The notes: generated by a model not told the origin, from the sequence alone. Positions 8,669 through 17,643 are shown, counted from the first letter of the stretch. The stretch is 64,000 nt of DNA from an uncultured Gammaproteobacteria bacterium (GCA_947258795.1 CAMYJU010000001.1:124001-188000), one strand, 5' to 3'. Translations and numbers: made by a program.

Positions 8669-9081
8669 ACGGCTAAAACAGACAAGCAATTGATTCACAT
8701 GGCTTTTACAACTTAAGCTATCAATTGACATATGAAATGTCCTATCAAATCGATAGGGCACTCTTATCGGGCATTGCGAAACAAATTATAGACGGAATCA
8801 ATTCAGATATTATAACTATTTGATTATACATGCATATATTATGTTGCCGTGGTTACGGGTATATATGCGAGTATTGATTACTTTTGAGAGTGAAACAATA
8901 AACAAGGTCGCGACAGTTCAGGGCTTTGTTGTGCAGCAACCATAAATAACTTGTCAATTCCAGAATATTTAAATGATAAGCATATGTTTTACAAATAAAA
9001 TTAGTCATTTCATGGGTGTAATTGAAGAAGTTTTTTATTATTATGTTCAAGACATCAATCGATACTGTCCGGAGACGGCTT
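8669..9081. other. intergenic region upstream of the response regulator
   Basis: AT-rich, with no supported gene. A hairpin-forming sequence (TGTCCTATC 8738-8746 with GATAGGGCA 8752-8760, one G-U pair) lies about 75 bases after the ComEA-like stop and could end that transcript. The end of the region carries the regulator's ribosome-binding site (GGAGACGG, 9071-9078). Confidence 0.45.
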
Positions 9082-9774
9082 ATGCGCGTAGCTTTACTTG
9101 AAGATGAACCAGCGCAAGCAGAAATGGTTTTAATGAGCCTGAAATCGGCTGGACATGAATGTGAGCATTTTTCTAGCGGGCGAAAGTTCATTGAGAACGT
9201 GATTGCCGATAATTTTGATTTATTGATTTTGGACTGGAATATACCTGATATGGACGGGACAGAAGCGCTTACGGCTATCAGAAATGAGCTGGATTGGAAT
9301 ATACCAGTACTGTTTACGACAAGTCGTACACGTGAAGAGGATATTGTATACGCATTGGATCATGGGGCAGATGACTATATGGTAAAGCCCCTGAAGAAAA
9401 ATGAGCTCGTAGCAAGAATCAATTCGCTACTACGTAGAGCACTTCCTCAAGATAATAATTCTGATAAATATGCATATCCGCCATATATCTTTTGCAAGGA
9501 AGACAGGTCTGTTAGAAAAAATGGCAAGGATATAGAATTAACGAATAAAGAATTTGATGTGGCACTACTACTGTTTCAAAACCGGGGTAAATTAGTATCC
9601 CGAAAATATTTATTAGAAAAAATATGGGGATATAAAACCAAGCTGAATACGCGCACAGTAGATACGCATATTAGTAATATCAGAAAAAAGCTTGGAATTA
9701 GCCCTGTAGACGGCTGGTTGTTAAGTTCTGTTTATCAGCATGGTTATCGGCTAAATGAATTAGACGAAACTTGA
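9082..9774 (+). CDS. OmpR/PhoB-family response regulator
   Basis: The product has 230 residues from ATG 9082, supported by GGAG at 9071-9074; an upstream TTG at 9022 would add 20 residues without a ribosome-binding site. The receiver domain (about 1-115) has the acidic pair at residues 8-9, the phospho-acceptor Asp51 in LLILDWNIPD, and Lys102 in YMVKPL. The C-terminal winged helix (about 135-228) has the usual ELTNKEFDVALLLF and TVDTHISNIRKKL segments. It should bind DNA when phosphorylated. The next two genes in the same direction are a LysM-FecR protein and a CHASE2 histidine kinase, which is its probable partner. Confidence 0.88.
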   Translation: MRVALLEDEPAQAEMVLMSLKSAGHECEHFSSGRKFIENVIADNFDLLILDWNIPDMDGTEALTAIRNELDWNIPVLFTTSRTREEDIVYALDHGADDYMVKPLKKNELVARINSLLRRALPQDNNSDKYAYPPYIFCKEDRSVRKNGKDIELTNKEFDVALLLFQNRGKLVSRKYLLEKIWGYKTKLNTRTVDTHISNIRKKLGISPVDGWLLSSVYQHGYRLNELDET

Positions 9775-9902
9775 AGCAAAGCAGTGCGTCATCTGGCCAG
9801 ATTTACAGATATAATCAAATATGTATCGGGAGATCCTTTAATTCATGTTATATTAAAAGCAAAACAAAACAATAAATTACAGACAGACTAGATCTTTATA
9901 CC

Positions 9903-11477
9903 ATGAAAATAAGACAGATCTATATATTAATTTTAATATTGATTCCGATAAATTGTCATGCCAGTGACTGGAGCTATACGTTCAGGCCAGGTGACAGCTT
10001 ATGGGATCTTAGCAATAAGTATTTGATTAGTACTGAATACTATACGGAACTTCAAGCGCTTAATAAAATATCGGATCCAACAAAGATTTTACCAGGAACC
10101 ATTATTAAGATCCCAATTAAATGGCTTAAAAAACAGCCTAGCTCCGCATTGATAACTGATACGTATGGAGCGGTAACCATTATACGATCTTCAGAAAACA
10201 AAATTATAATGAACAGTTTGCCTGATAATCGTATTTATGCAGGAGACCGGATAGTAACAGGTAAAGACAGCAGTGCAACACTGGTATTAGCTGATCAGTC
10301 GCGTTTAATAATTTACGCTGAGTCTGAAATTATAATGGATTCTATCAGTCAGTATGGAGATACAGGTATGGTAGATACCACACTTCGTCTGCCGGCGGGA
10401 CGTATAGATAACCATGTAAATCCAAACAAAAGCCCAGGATCAAGATACAAAATTAATACGCCTGCAGCTGTAGCGGCCGTCAGAGGTACAGAATTTCGCA
10501 TGAGTGCGGACTCGCAGAGAAATATTAGTCGAAGTGAGGTGCTGACTGGCTTAATTGGCGTACTAGCGCAGGATAATGAAACTGAGGTTCCTGAGGGTTA
10601 TGGGAATGTTACCAAAATTGGCGAACAACCTCAAAAGCCAAGAGAATTACTCAAGCCTCCTGTGACTACCTCCACACGTACGAACATTATTAAATTTCCT
10701 GCTGAACTGAATTGGTCAGTACTGGATGGTGCCAAGGTTTACCGCACACAAATACTACCTACCAATAAACAAGACCGTATTATATATGACAGATTAAATG
10801 ACAAAGCATCACTAAGATTAAACGAGTTGAAGGATGGGCGATATATTCTCAGAATAAGGGGTATCGATGATATTGGCTTGGAGGGTTACAACGCTAATCA
10901 CGAGTTTGTTGTACAGACAATACCTGTAATTACTGAATTAATGACTTCTGCCAGCGGTTCGGCTTTAAATAATGCGACACCTGAATTCAGGTGGAAAAAG
11001 GATGAGAGGGCAGATAGATATCACTTTCAGATAGCATATGACCAAAATTTTACAAAAATTATTGAAGAGAAAAAAGATTTAAAAACGAATTATCTGACAC
11101 CGGAGAATGTACTTCCGGATCAGGTGTTGTACTGGCGCGTTGCCGGAATAAATACTGAAAATGTCAGAGGTCGATTTTCACCGGTATCAAAAATTGTCAT
11201 CAAAACAAGGACGGAGCCGGTATTGGTATATCCAGCCTTTGTTGATTATTTTTATATCTACTATAGATGGCGGCCCATAACAAATGCAGCATCGTATGTA
11301 ATACAGGTATCCCCGGTACATCCTTCGAATAAAATATATTGGGAATACACTGTAAAACAACCTTTTATTAGAATGATGCGGCCAGCATCCGGTGTTTACT
11401 ACTACCGTGTTGGTGTGAGCAAGCGTAAGGAGACTTATAGCGAATGGAAACGCTTAAATATTCCATACTTGCACTAA
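9903..11477 (+). CDS. periplasmic LysM-FecR domain protein
   Basis: This 524-residue exported protein has a signal peptide ending CHASDW (about residue 21). A LysM domain (about 24-75, YTFRPGDSLWDLSNKYL... to GTIIKIP) suits peptidoglycan binding. A FecR domain follows (about 85-210), with the family marker INTPAAVAAVRGTEFR. The rest contains two or three fibronectin-like beta repeats, recognisable by ELNWSVLDGAKVYRTQI, PEFRWKKDERADRYHFQI and YYRWRPITNAASYVIQV. FecR domains normally relay signals across the periplasm. Here there is no TonB receptor or ECF sigma factor, and the gene lies 26 bases before a CHASE2 kinase, so it is probably a periplasmic partner of that kinase. This role is inference. 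Confidence 0.82.
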   Translation: MKIRQIYILILILIPINCHASDWSYTFRPGDSLWDLSNKYLISTEYYTELQALNKISDPTKILPGTIIKIPIKWLKKQPSSALITDTYGAVTIIRSSENKIIMNSLPDNRIYAGDRIVTGKDSSATLVLADQSRLIIYAESEIIMDSISQYGDTGMVDTTLRLPAGRIDNHVNPNKSPGSRYKINTPAAVAAVRGTEFRMSADSQRNISRSEVLTGLIGVLAQDNETEVPEGYGNVTKIGEQPQKPRELLKPPVTTSTRTNIIKFPAELNWSVLDGAKVYRTQILPTNKQDRIIYDRLNDKASLRLNELKDGRYILRIRGIDDIGLEGYNANHEFVVQTIPVITELMTSASGSALNNATPEFRWKKDERADRYHFQIAYDQNFTKIIEEKKDLKTNYLTPENVLPDQVLYWRVAGINTENVRGRFSPVSKIVIKTRTEPVLVYPAFVDYFYIYYRWRPITNAASYVIQVSPVHPSNKIYWEYTVKQPFIRMMRPASGVYYYRVGVSKRKETYSEWKRLNIPYLH

Positions 11478-11503
11478 ATACGGTGGTGTGATCCAGATTT
11501 GCC

Positions 11504-14143
11504 ATGAATAAAAAGATCAAATATCAGCAAATCAGCGGGAGACTGGAGCAAGTACTTTTTTGGGTGTTAATTATCTTTTTTACGCTTCTTTTGATTCATG
11601 GCGACTGGCTATCCAGATGGGACCTTCTTATATATGATGCTCAGATAAAGCTATGGCATGACCCACCACCATCTGAAATTATCATCATCGCAATCGATGA
11701 ATCAAGCATCAAAAAGCTGGGCCGATGGCCATGGCCGCGTAGTATTCATGCTCAGTTGTTAAATAAACTAACAACAGAGGAGGCTGGTGCGATTGGTATG
11801 GATATAATCCTTTCGGAGCCTTCGCGTAATAGCGTGCAGGATAATGAGTTGGCAGATGCAATTAAGAGGAATGGAAAAGTGGTCCTGCCCGTGCTCGCAG
11901 AGCAGACCAGGGTGCAAGGCCAGCTAGTAGAGACTTTGCCTTTATCGTTATTTGCGGAAGTAGCGGCTGCCATGGGCCATGTTCATGTTGAACTGGATAA
12001 AGATGGTATAGCACGAAGTGTCTTTCTCCTGGAAGGTCTTGGCACACCGCATTGGCCTAGTTTTGCCCTTTCAGTTTTGAATGTAGCAATGCCTGATTTA
12101 AGAATTGATTTGCCAGGTACGCAAAGCATAGTTAAGTCAGAACCAAGCCCATATGTATGGTCAAGAAATTATAAAATGTTAATACCCTTTGCAGGACCCC
12201 CGGGGCATTTTAATACATTGTCGTATGCCAATGCCTTGGGAGGTAATCACTTACCCGGATTATTTAAGAATAAAATCGTGCTCATAGGGGCAACTGCTAC
12301 CGGATTGGGCGATGCTTTGCCTACACCTGTATCAGCTGAAGCGCACTCTATGTCGGGTGTGGAAATTAATGCCAATATTTTAAACGCTCTGATAAAGAAT
12401 GTCGATATTCGTAAAATATCAGTTTCGGCACAAATGACTATTGCCAGCATTTTAATTCTCCTTATGGCTTTCTTTTTCACACAATTATCACCAAGGTGGA
12501 ATTTGATCATTACGCTGACGATGATTATTTTATCGTTGTTATTATCGGTGCTATTACTCAAATACTTTTATTTATGGTATGCGCCTTCTGCGATATTGCT
12601 GGCGATGATTGTTGCCTATCCATTATGGAGTTGGAGGAGGCTTGAAAATGCAATGAGGTTTCTGGATCAGGAGTTGGCCGTATTGCACACGGAGGAGCAA
12701 AGCGCACCAAAAAGCCAGGCGTTAGAACTGAGATCCGTAATGGAATATTTTAACAAACTGCTGCCTATATCTGGATGGGCGATTTTTGGCAAAAATGGAC
12801 AAATATGTTACTCCGATAAGGATTATCCAAGCCGGGTTCCGGATATAAAGGTACCGGACAGTCAATGGTTAAATTATAAAGACGATTATTGGCTAGATAT
12901 GTCCCATGATACTGGGCCGGGACTGGTTGCAATACGATGGACACATGACAAGGCGCCTACTCAACAGGAAAGAGCCTTGCTGGATGATCTACTTGAAAGA
13001 CACAAATCACATATCAATCAAACCAGGATGAATAGTGTGGACCTGGTTGAAAATCGTATTGCCCAGGTTAGGCTGGCTGCGGAGCGTATGCGCGCCCTGC
13101 GCAGGTTTATCTCGGAGGCAATATCGCAAATGGGAGATGGCGTGCTGGTGGTTGGGCCAATTGGCGATATTATTTTATCAAATGAAAATGCGGCATCCTA
13201 TCTTGGATATCAATCAGTTGACGAACTTAATCGTAATAGCCTCCTGCCTGTTTTAGACAGGCTTCACAAATATTCTACCGTTACGTGGGAATCAGTGCTT
13301 TATGATGTACTTTTAAAGCATCAAACAGTACAGTCGGAAGCAATTCATAACGGGTATGATTTACTTGTGCAATTTGCTCCGTTGGACCGACATAACAGAG
13401 AACTCGGCGGTATGATTGTAAATTTAACCGACATTACAGATCTGAAAACAAGTGAACGAAGACGGGGGGAGTTATTGGGTTTTTTATCTCACGATTTGAG
13501 AGCGCCACTTGTATCATTAATGGCTTTGCTTGAAATCAGCAGAACTGACACTTCTATCTCTTCCTTGGCCTCATTGCTTGATAGAATGGAGGCTTATGCT
13601 CAGAATACACTTAATCTTGCAGATCAGTTTCTTCAGCTTTCTCGTGCAGAGAGTGGTGAGAGTATTAATTTCCAGGAATGTGATCTGAATACTATCTCAT
13701 TAAATGCGTTAGAACAGGTCTGGGCGCAAGCAAGAAGAAAAAATATCGAATTGAAATATAAAGAATGCTCAGAAGAAGCATGGATATATGCTGATCCGGA
13801 TTTGATTGAACGTACTATTGTTAATTTGCTAACGAATGCGGTCAAATACAGTAATTCTGCAACAATTATTTCGATCACGATATATGACAGCAACAAGTGC
13901 TACAATTGCTGTGTTTGCGATCAGGGATCAGGAATCTCAGAAGAAGATGTACCGCATTTGTTCGATCGCTTTTATCGCGTTAAGCAAACAAGCAAAATGC
14001 AGGTAAAAGGAGCAGGTCTTGGACTTGCCTTTGTTAAAACTGTAATTGAGCGTCATGCCGGTAATGTAGATGTAAAGAGCAAGCCTGGTAAGGGGTCAAC
14101 ATTCTGTATATCACTTCCCAAAAAGGGGAACGGGCCAACATGA
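11504..14143 (+). CDS. CHASE2-PAS sensor histidine kinase
   Basis: This 879-residue inner-membrane kinase has one N-terminal span (about 15-35) and a periplasmic CHASE2 domain (about 35-300, with IIIIAIDESSIKKLGRWPWPR and the family's GHVHVELDKDGIAR). Three spans follow (about 308-378), then a PAS-like region (MGDGVLVVGPIGDIILSNENAASYLGY) and a HisKA domain (FLSHDLRAPL, His near 663). The HATPase has its N box (NLLTNAVKYS), G1 box (DQGSGI) and G2 box (GAGLGLAF). Catalytic residues look intact. CHASE2 senses an unknown periplasmic signal; the LysM-FecR gene just upstream and the regulator before that make a likely three-part pathway. A terminator is not evident after it. Confidence 0.87.
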   Translation: MNKKIKYQQISGRLEQVLFWVLIIFFTLLLIHGDWLSRWDLLIYDAQIKLWHDPPPSEIIIIAIDESSIKKLGRWPWPRSIHAQLLNKLTTEEAGAIGMDIILSEPSRNSVQDNELADAIKRNGKVVLPVLAEQTRVQGQLVETLPLSLFAEVAAAMGHVHVELDKDGIARSVFLLEGLGTPHWPSFALSVLNVAMPDLRIDLPGTQSIVKSEPSPYVWSRNYKMLIPFAGPPGHFNTLSYANALGGNHLPGLFKNKIVLIGATATGLGDALPTPVSAEAHSMSGVEINANILNALIKNVDIRKISVSAQMTIASILILLMAFFFTQLSPRWNLIITLTMIILSLLLSVLLLKYFYLWYAPSAILLAMIVAYPLWSWRRLENAMRFLDQELAVLHTEEQSAPKSQALELRSVMEYFNKLLPISGWAIFGKNGQICYSDKDYPSRVPDIKVPDSQWLNYKDDYWLDMSHDTGPGLVAIRWTHDKAPTQQERALLDDLLERHKSHINQTRMNSVDLVENRIAQVRLAAERMRALRRFISEAISQMGDGVLVVGPIGDIILSNENAASYLGYQSVDELNRNSLLPVLDRLHKYSTVTWESVLYDVLLKHQTVQSEAIHNGYDLLVQFAPLDRHNRELGGMIVNLTDITDLKTSERRRGELLGFLSHDLRAPLVSLMALLEISRTDTSISSLASLLDRMEAYAQNTLNLADQFLQLSRAESGESINFQECDLNTISLNALEQVWAQARRKNIELKYKECSEEAWIYADPDLIERTIVNLLTNAVKYSNSATIISITIYDSNKCYNCCVCDQGSGISEEDVPHLFDRFYRVKQTSKMQVKGAGLGLAFVKTVIERHAGNVDVKSKPGKGSTFCISLPKKGNGPT

Positions 14144-14456
14144 TCTCTTTATCCACAGCTTTACTTGATAATTTCTGACTGGTATAAATGCTATAAAGTA
14201 TCTGATTATTATATCATCGACAGGTATCTATTATTTCATACCAATAGTAGAGTTGAAAAGCAATAGACTATTCTAAAGACAGTGATCTGAGCAAGATTAT
14301 CTGCCATTTGTGAAAATTAACTCAGATATAATAAATATGGCAAATTTTCCTTCTACATTGAATGAAATGGCAGCACTGGCATATGCATTCTGACCATTAG
14401 GCTAATCTGAAATATACTCTTTCACGGCGATCGGCAATCACAGATCAAGAGCGGTT
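14144..14456. other. intergenic region, nothing recognised
   Basis: This AT-rich stretch after the kinase gene has no ORF I can support. It contains TATAAA/TATAAT-like words but no clear -35/-10 pair. The AT-rich accessory segment ends about here; composition returns to that of the flanking genes from roughly 14.45 kb. Confidence 0.4.
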
Positions 14457-14471
14457 ATGGAGAGACTGAAT

Positions 14472-14594
14472 ATGCTTAATACCGGCCAGAATTTTGAACA
14501 TCCGGCTGTCCCGGCAGGCTCAGCTCTGAGGGAGCATGTCCTGTACAGACTGAGCAGGAAACGCTGGGAGATGTTTCGGATCCAGGGGTCATGA
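14472..14594 (+). CDS. short ORF translationally coupled to the DUF442 gene
   Basis: The 40-codon ORF starts at ATG 14472 with GGAGAG (14459-14464) seven bases upstream, and its TGA (14592-14594) overlaps the ATG of the next gene (ATGA at 14591-14594). An in-frame ATG at 14457 would add five residues. The product is mildly basic near its end (LYRLSRKRWEMFR) and has no signal or membrane segment. I recognise no family. Placement, ribosome-binding site and stop-start overlap argue for real translation, either as a functional peptide or as a leader that couples translation. Confidence 0.45.
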   Translation: MLNTGQNFEHPAVPAGSALREHVLYRLSRKRWEMFRIQGS

Positions 14595-15037
14595 TCGAGG
14601 ATATCCTGAATTATGTACGAGTATCAGATCGTATTGCTACATCCGGTCAACCGACAGTAGATCAATTCAGGCGCATAGTCGGAGCCGGTTTTGAAGTAGT
14701 TGTCAACCTGGCTATGCCGGATTCGGTTAATGCGATTGCTGATGAGAAAGATATCGTTGAATCATGTAATATGGAGTATGTTCATATTCCGGTACCGTTC
14801 GATTCACCTGGTGTCGAACATCTAAAGATATTTTTTGAAGTAATGAGCGAATATTCCAAGCGGAGGCTATGGGTACATTGTGCGTTGAATTACCGGGTAT
14901 CTGCATTTATTTATCAGTACTATCGCCTGATAAAAGGGGAGGCCCCGGAGCAGGCGAGAAAACACATGTTTTCGCACTGGGAGCCGAACCCGGTATGGCG
15001 ACGGTTTATGGTAATATCGTTTAAGGAAATCGAATAA
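14591..15037 (+). CDS. DUF442-type protein tyrosine phosphatase-like protein
   Basis: The 148-residue product matches the beta-lactamase-hydrolase-like phosphatase group (DUF442): VRVSDRIATSGQPT at the start, GFEVVVNLAMPDS in the middle and WVHCALNYRVSAF as the active-site loop. Canonical tyrosine phosphatases have C-x5-R in this loop; here the spacing is Cys-Ala-Leu-Asn-Tyr-Arg, C-x4-R. This form is usual in this subgroup as far as I recall and may not be catalytic. Related domains are fused to sulfur-handling hydrolases in other bacteria. It overlaps the short ORF before it and precedes a SaoD/DsrE gene by 32 bases. Confidence 0.75.
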   Translation: MIEDILNYVRVSDRIATSGQPTVDQFRRIVGAGFEVVVNLAMPDSVNAIADEKDIVESCNMEYVHIPVPFDSPGVEHLKIFFEVMSEYSKRRLWVHCALNYRVSAFIYQYYRLIKGEAPEQARKHMFSHWEPNPVWRRFMVISFKEIE

Positions 15038-15069
15038 TCAATCACAACAATAGCAAGGAGAGATGGTTT

Positions 15070-15408
15070 ATGAAGGTCGCATATATATTTTCCAGCCAGG
15101 GGCACACTGTTTCATATAAGTTGGGAAAAATGATCCTGCCGCAACTGGAAGAGGATGCGCATGGCGTCGAGGTCGCAGGGATGTTTTTTTTCGAAGACAA
15201 TAACTACGTACTGGTTAAGGGTGACCCGCTCGGTGAGCGACTGGCAAAAGTTGCGAAGGAAAAAGGTATTCTGCTGATGGGTTGTGACCAGTGTTGTTAT
15301 GAACGGGAAATAGATGGCAAGCTGGTCGAGGGCGCGACGATTGGCTGTTTCCCGAATCTGTATAGCGCCTTGTCAGGCAATATGCCTGATCAGGTGATTA
15401 CTTTGTAG
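15070..15408 (+). CDS. SaoD-like DsrE-family protein
   Basis: This 112-residue cytosolic protein has MKVAYIFSS at the N-terminus, then GKMILPQLEE, VAGMFFFEDNNYVL and GDPLGERLAKVAKEKGILLMGCDQCC, matching the DsrE-related SaoD subgroup. The cysteine cluster C-D-Q-C-C and the later GCFPNLY are candidates for sulfur binding or transfer. The AAGGAG ribosome-binding site (15055-15060) lies ten bases before the ATG. It probably forms a transcript with the DUF442 gene. A persulfide-transfer role is a family-based inference; no partner reductase is visible in the window. Confidence 0.7.
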   Translation: MKVAYIFSSQGHTVSYKLGKMILPQLEEDAHGVEVAGMFFFEDNNYVLVKGDPLGERLAKVAKEKGILLMGCDQCCYEREIDGKLVEGATIGCFPNLYSALSGNMPDQVITL

Positions 15409-15417
15409 TTTATCCAA

Positions 15418-16302
15418 TCAGGTCTGCAGACCATGAGATGTTTCAGGATCGGTACCGATGCGTTCGTACTCGGCGATGACCTGTGCGCCCAGCAGCAGTA
15501 TGATCGCGGCGGCTTCCAGGCTGAGCAGGATAATAATAACCGTCGCAAACGCGCCGTAGACTACGTTAACCAGGGACAGGGTAGAGAAATACCAGACCAG
15601 GACATGTCGCGTGATTTCCCATAACAGCGTGGCGGTCATGCCGCCGATCAGCGCATGACGTATGGACAGACGGCCGACCGGCATTACCAGGTACAGCGAG
15701 GTCAGTAACAGGACTTCGCCAGCAATACCAAGAATATAAACGAGTATCTTGTCTAGTCCGCTGAGTGACCAGTGGTTGCCCATTATGTCCAGTGATCTGG
15801 CTTCCAGAGCATGCAGGCTACCACTGACAGTGCTGACCATAAACATGCCGGCAGCAAGTAACAGGATGTAGCAATACGGAATAATAGCCGAGATCAGAAA
15901 GTGACGACGGTGGATGGCGACCCGGTGAAAGAAGATTACCGACATTGCATTTTCCAGTGAAGTAAATGCGAACGAACTGAAAAACAGTAGAATCAGCAGT
16001 CCCAGTATGCCGACGACTTTCCAGTTTTGCATGAAGGTGCTGATCTGGTCAATCAGTGCATCGGCCTGGTTCGGGGTTATCAGGACCAGATACTCGCGCA
16101 TGGCCTGCAGCAGTCCCTGGGTATCCTGGATCTGGGACAGGGCAACCAGGATCAGCGCGAACATCGGCACAATAGACAACAGGGTGTAATAGGCAACCGC
16201 GCCTGCTAGCAGGAAGCCCTGATTGGCGCTGAAACCGGACATAACCAGCCTGGTAAACCGCCACGGGTTATCCAGGACATAACGAAGGCGTGGGCTGGCC
16301 AT
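15418..16302 (-). CDS. YihY/BrkB-family inner membrane protein
   Basis: This 294-residue protein has six membrane spans and the family signatures FLLAGAVAYYTLLSIVPMFALIL near residue 30, SSFAFTSLENAMSVIF near 108 and YGAFATVIIILLSLEAAAIILLLGAQVIAEYE near the C-terminus. BrkB/YihY proteins were once called RNase BN; their real function is unknown. The gene follows a small ORF on the same strand with a nine-base gap, so the two are likely cotranscribed. It converges with the SaoD-like gene. Confidence 0.85.
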   Translation of the reverse strand: MASPRLRYVLDNPWRFTRLVMSGFSANQGFLLAGAVAYYTLLSIVPMFALILVALSQIQDTQGLLQAMREYLVLITPNQADALIDQISTFMQNWKVVGILGLLILLFFSSFAFTSLENAMSVIFFHRVAIHRRHFLISAIIPYCYILLLAAGMFMVSTVSGSLHALEARSLDIMGNHWSLSGLDKILVYILGIAGEVLLLTSLYLVMPVGRLSIRHALIGGMTATLLWEITRHVLVWYFSTLSLVNVVYGAFATVIIILLSLEAAAIILLLGAQVIAEYERIGTDPETSHGLQT

Positions 16303-16311
16303 GATGTCTGC

Positions 16312-16662
16312 CTACAGGTCTACATTGATGGCCCTGAGAAATGCATCCGACAGCTCGCCGCGACCTGCCTTGTCGATCAGCTGTTCGGCAGTCTGGACGA
16401 TTTCTGACAACGGTCCGGTCAGGAATACCATGCCGAGTTCCAGCGTAACCCGCTTGTCCGCTACCGGATTCTGCGTATTGGGGTGTTCCGGTTGCAGAAA
16501 TACCATCTGGATTTCACTAACCTCGTCGGGAATACTTTCGCAGCCACCGTCAGGAGCAACAAATGCAAACAGTTCCTCCGGATTGTGCAGCGACACGCTT
16601 TCCTCGTTAAATGCCTGTTCCCCTGCCTTTGCGGAGAATTCAACAGTAATAATGGGTTTCAT
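16312..16662 (-). CDS. conserved hypothetical protein upstream of the BrkB-family gene
   Basis: The 116-residue product is acidic and soluble, with no signal peptide or membrane span. Its start is supported by AAAAGGTGA just upstream of the ATG on the minus strand. I do not recognise the family. Predicted secondary structure alternates strands (IITVEFSAKAG, VSEIQMVFLQP, RVTLELGMVFLTG) and ends in a helix (LSEIVQTAEQLIDKAG). It precedes the BrkB-family gene by nine bases, which makes cotranscription likely. A competing plus-strand frame over the same bases has no supporting ribosome-binding site. Confidence 0.6.
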   Translation of the reverse strand: MKPIITVEFSAKAGEQAFNEESVSLHNPEELFAFVAPDGGCESIPDEVSEIQMVFLQPEHPNTQNPVADKRVTLELGMVFLTGPLSEIVQTAEQLIDKAGRGELSDAFLRAINVDL

Positions 16663-16998
16663 GGCGTCACCTTTTTACTTGGGCTCTAATATCAATATTA
16701 TAAGAATGGTTATCGACCTTCTAGTTTCAGATCAGTCTGATAAATACTCGATACAAGTGAATAAAGTGGATTAAATGACCTTTGTTACAAGTTGTAAATT
16801 ATGCAGACATCTTGATCCGTATATTATTATAAAAGCATGATGGCTATCCGGGTATGTTAATATATCCATATGTGGAAGTATTAAGATATTGAGTAGTGTC
16901 TGAATCCATTATATATAGTATATATGACTGACTAGCTACCATGCCCGTAATACCATTCCATCCTTGTTAAATATCCCTGTATTACCAGGGGGTGCAGT
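16663..16998. other. intergenic region between divergent genes
   Basis: This 336-base AT-rich region must hold promoters for both the minus-strand hypothetical gene and the plus-strand peroxidase remnant. It has several TATATA-rich words around 16900-16930 but no promoter or operator that I can fix. AGGGGG at 16988-16992 serves the GTG start of the peroxidase fragment. Confidence 0.4.
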
Positions 16999-17643
16999 GT
17001 GGTTGAGAAGGCCCCGCGAGTTTTAAACCTCATTTTTATCCTGACTTTGGCCGGCTGTGGCGGAGGTGGCGGCAGTTCGCCATCAACCGTCGATATACAG
17101 AAACTTAAACAGGAGCTGGGCGCTAAAATTTTTGCAGATACAAATCTTTCAGAACCGGTGGGTCAGTCCTGTGCGAGCTGTCATGACGCACTAACCGGCT
17201 TTGCTGATCCGGATGTTGACAGTACCAACCCTGTGTCGGAAGGAGCTGTTACTGGCAGGTTTGGTAATCGAAATGCGCCAACGGCAGCCTATACATCATT
17301 GATTCCGGATTTTGGCACTAATAATGCGGGCGAGTTTGTCGGTGGACAGTTTGTCGATGGCCGGGCTACAAATCTGGTTGAGCAGGCCAAGCTCCCGTTT
17401 CTGAATCCACTGGAAATGGCGAATCTGGACAAGGCCAGCGTCATTAACAAGATTCGTAATGCGGCATATGCGGCGCAGTTCGAACAGGTCTATGGTGCAG
17501 GTAGTCTGGACAATACCGATACCGCCTTTGATCAGGTTGCCGATGCCATAGCAGCATTTGAGGGGACAGATGAATTTAGCCCATTCACCTCAAAATTTGA
17601 CTATTTTCTCGCAGTTTCACCTTGGCAGGCCAGCCAGACGTAA
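16999..17643 (+). pseudogene. di-haem cytochrome c peroxidase-like lipoprotein, truncated
   Basis: The frame starts at GTG 16999 and encodes a lipoprotein signal (LAGC, then a glycine run) and the N-terminal haem domain of a MauG/CcpA-type peroxidase. One haem-binding CASCH lies near residue 55, followed by GFADPD, RNAPTAAY and FLNPLEMA. Normal family members have about 350-400 residues and a second CxxCH; this one stops at 214. Similarity to the family ends at FTSKFDYFLA (about base 17613), and the last ten residues read into the end of the convergent kinase gene. The second haem and the rest of the enzyme are gone, so it is probably not an active peroxidase. Confidence 0.75.
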
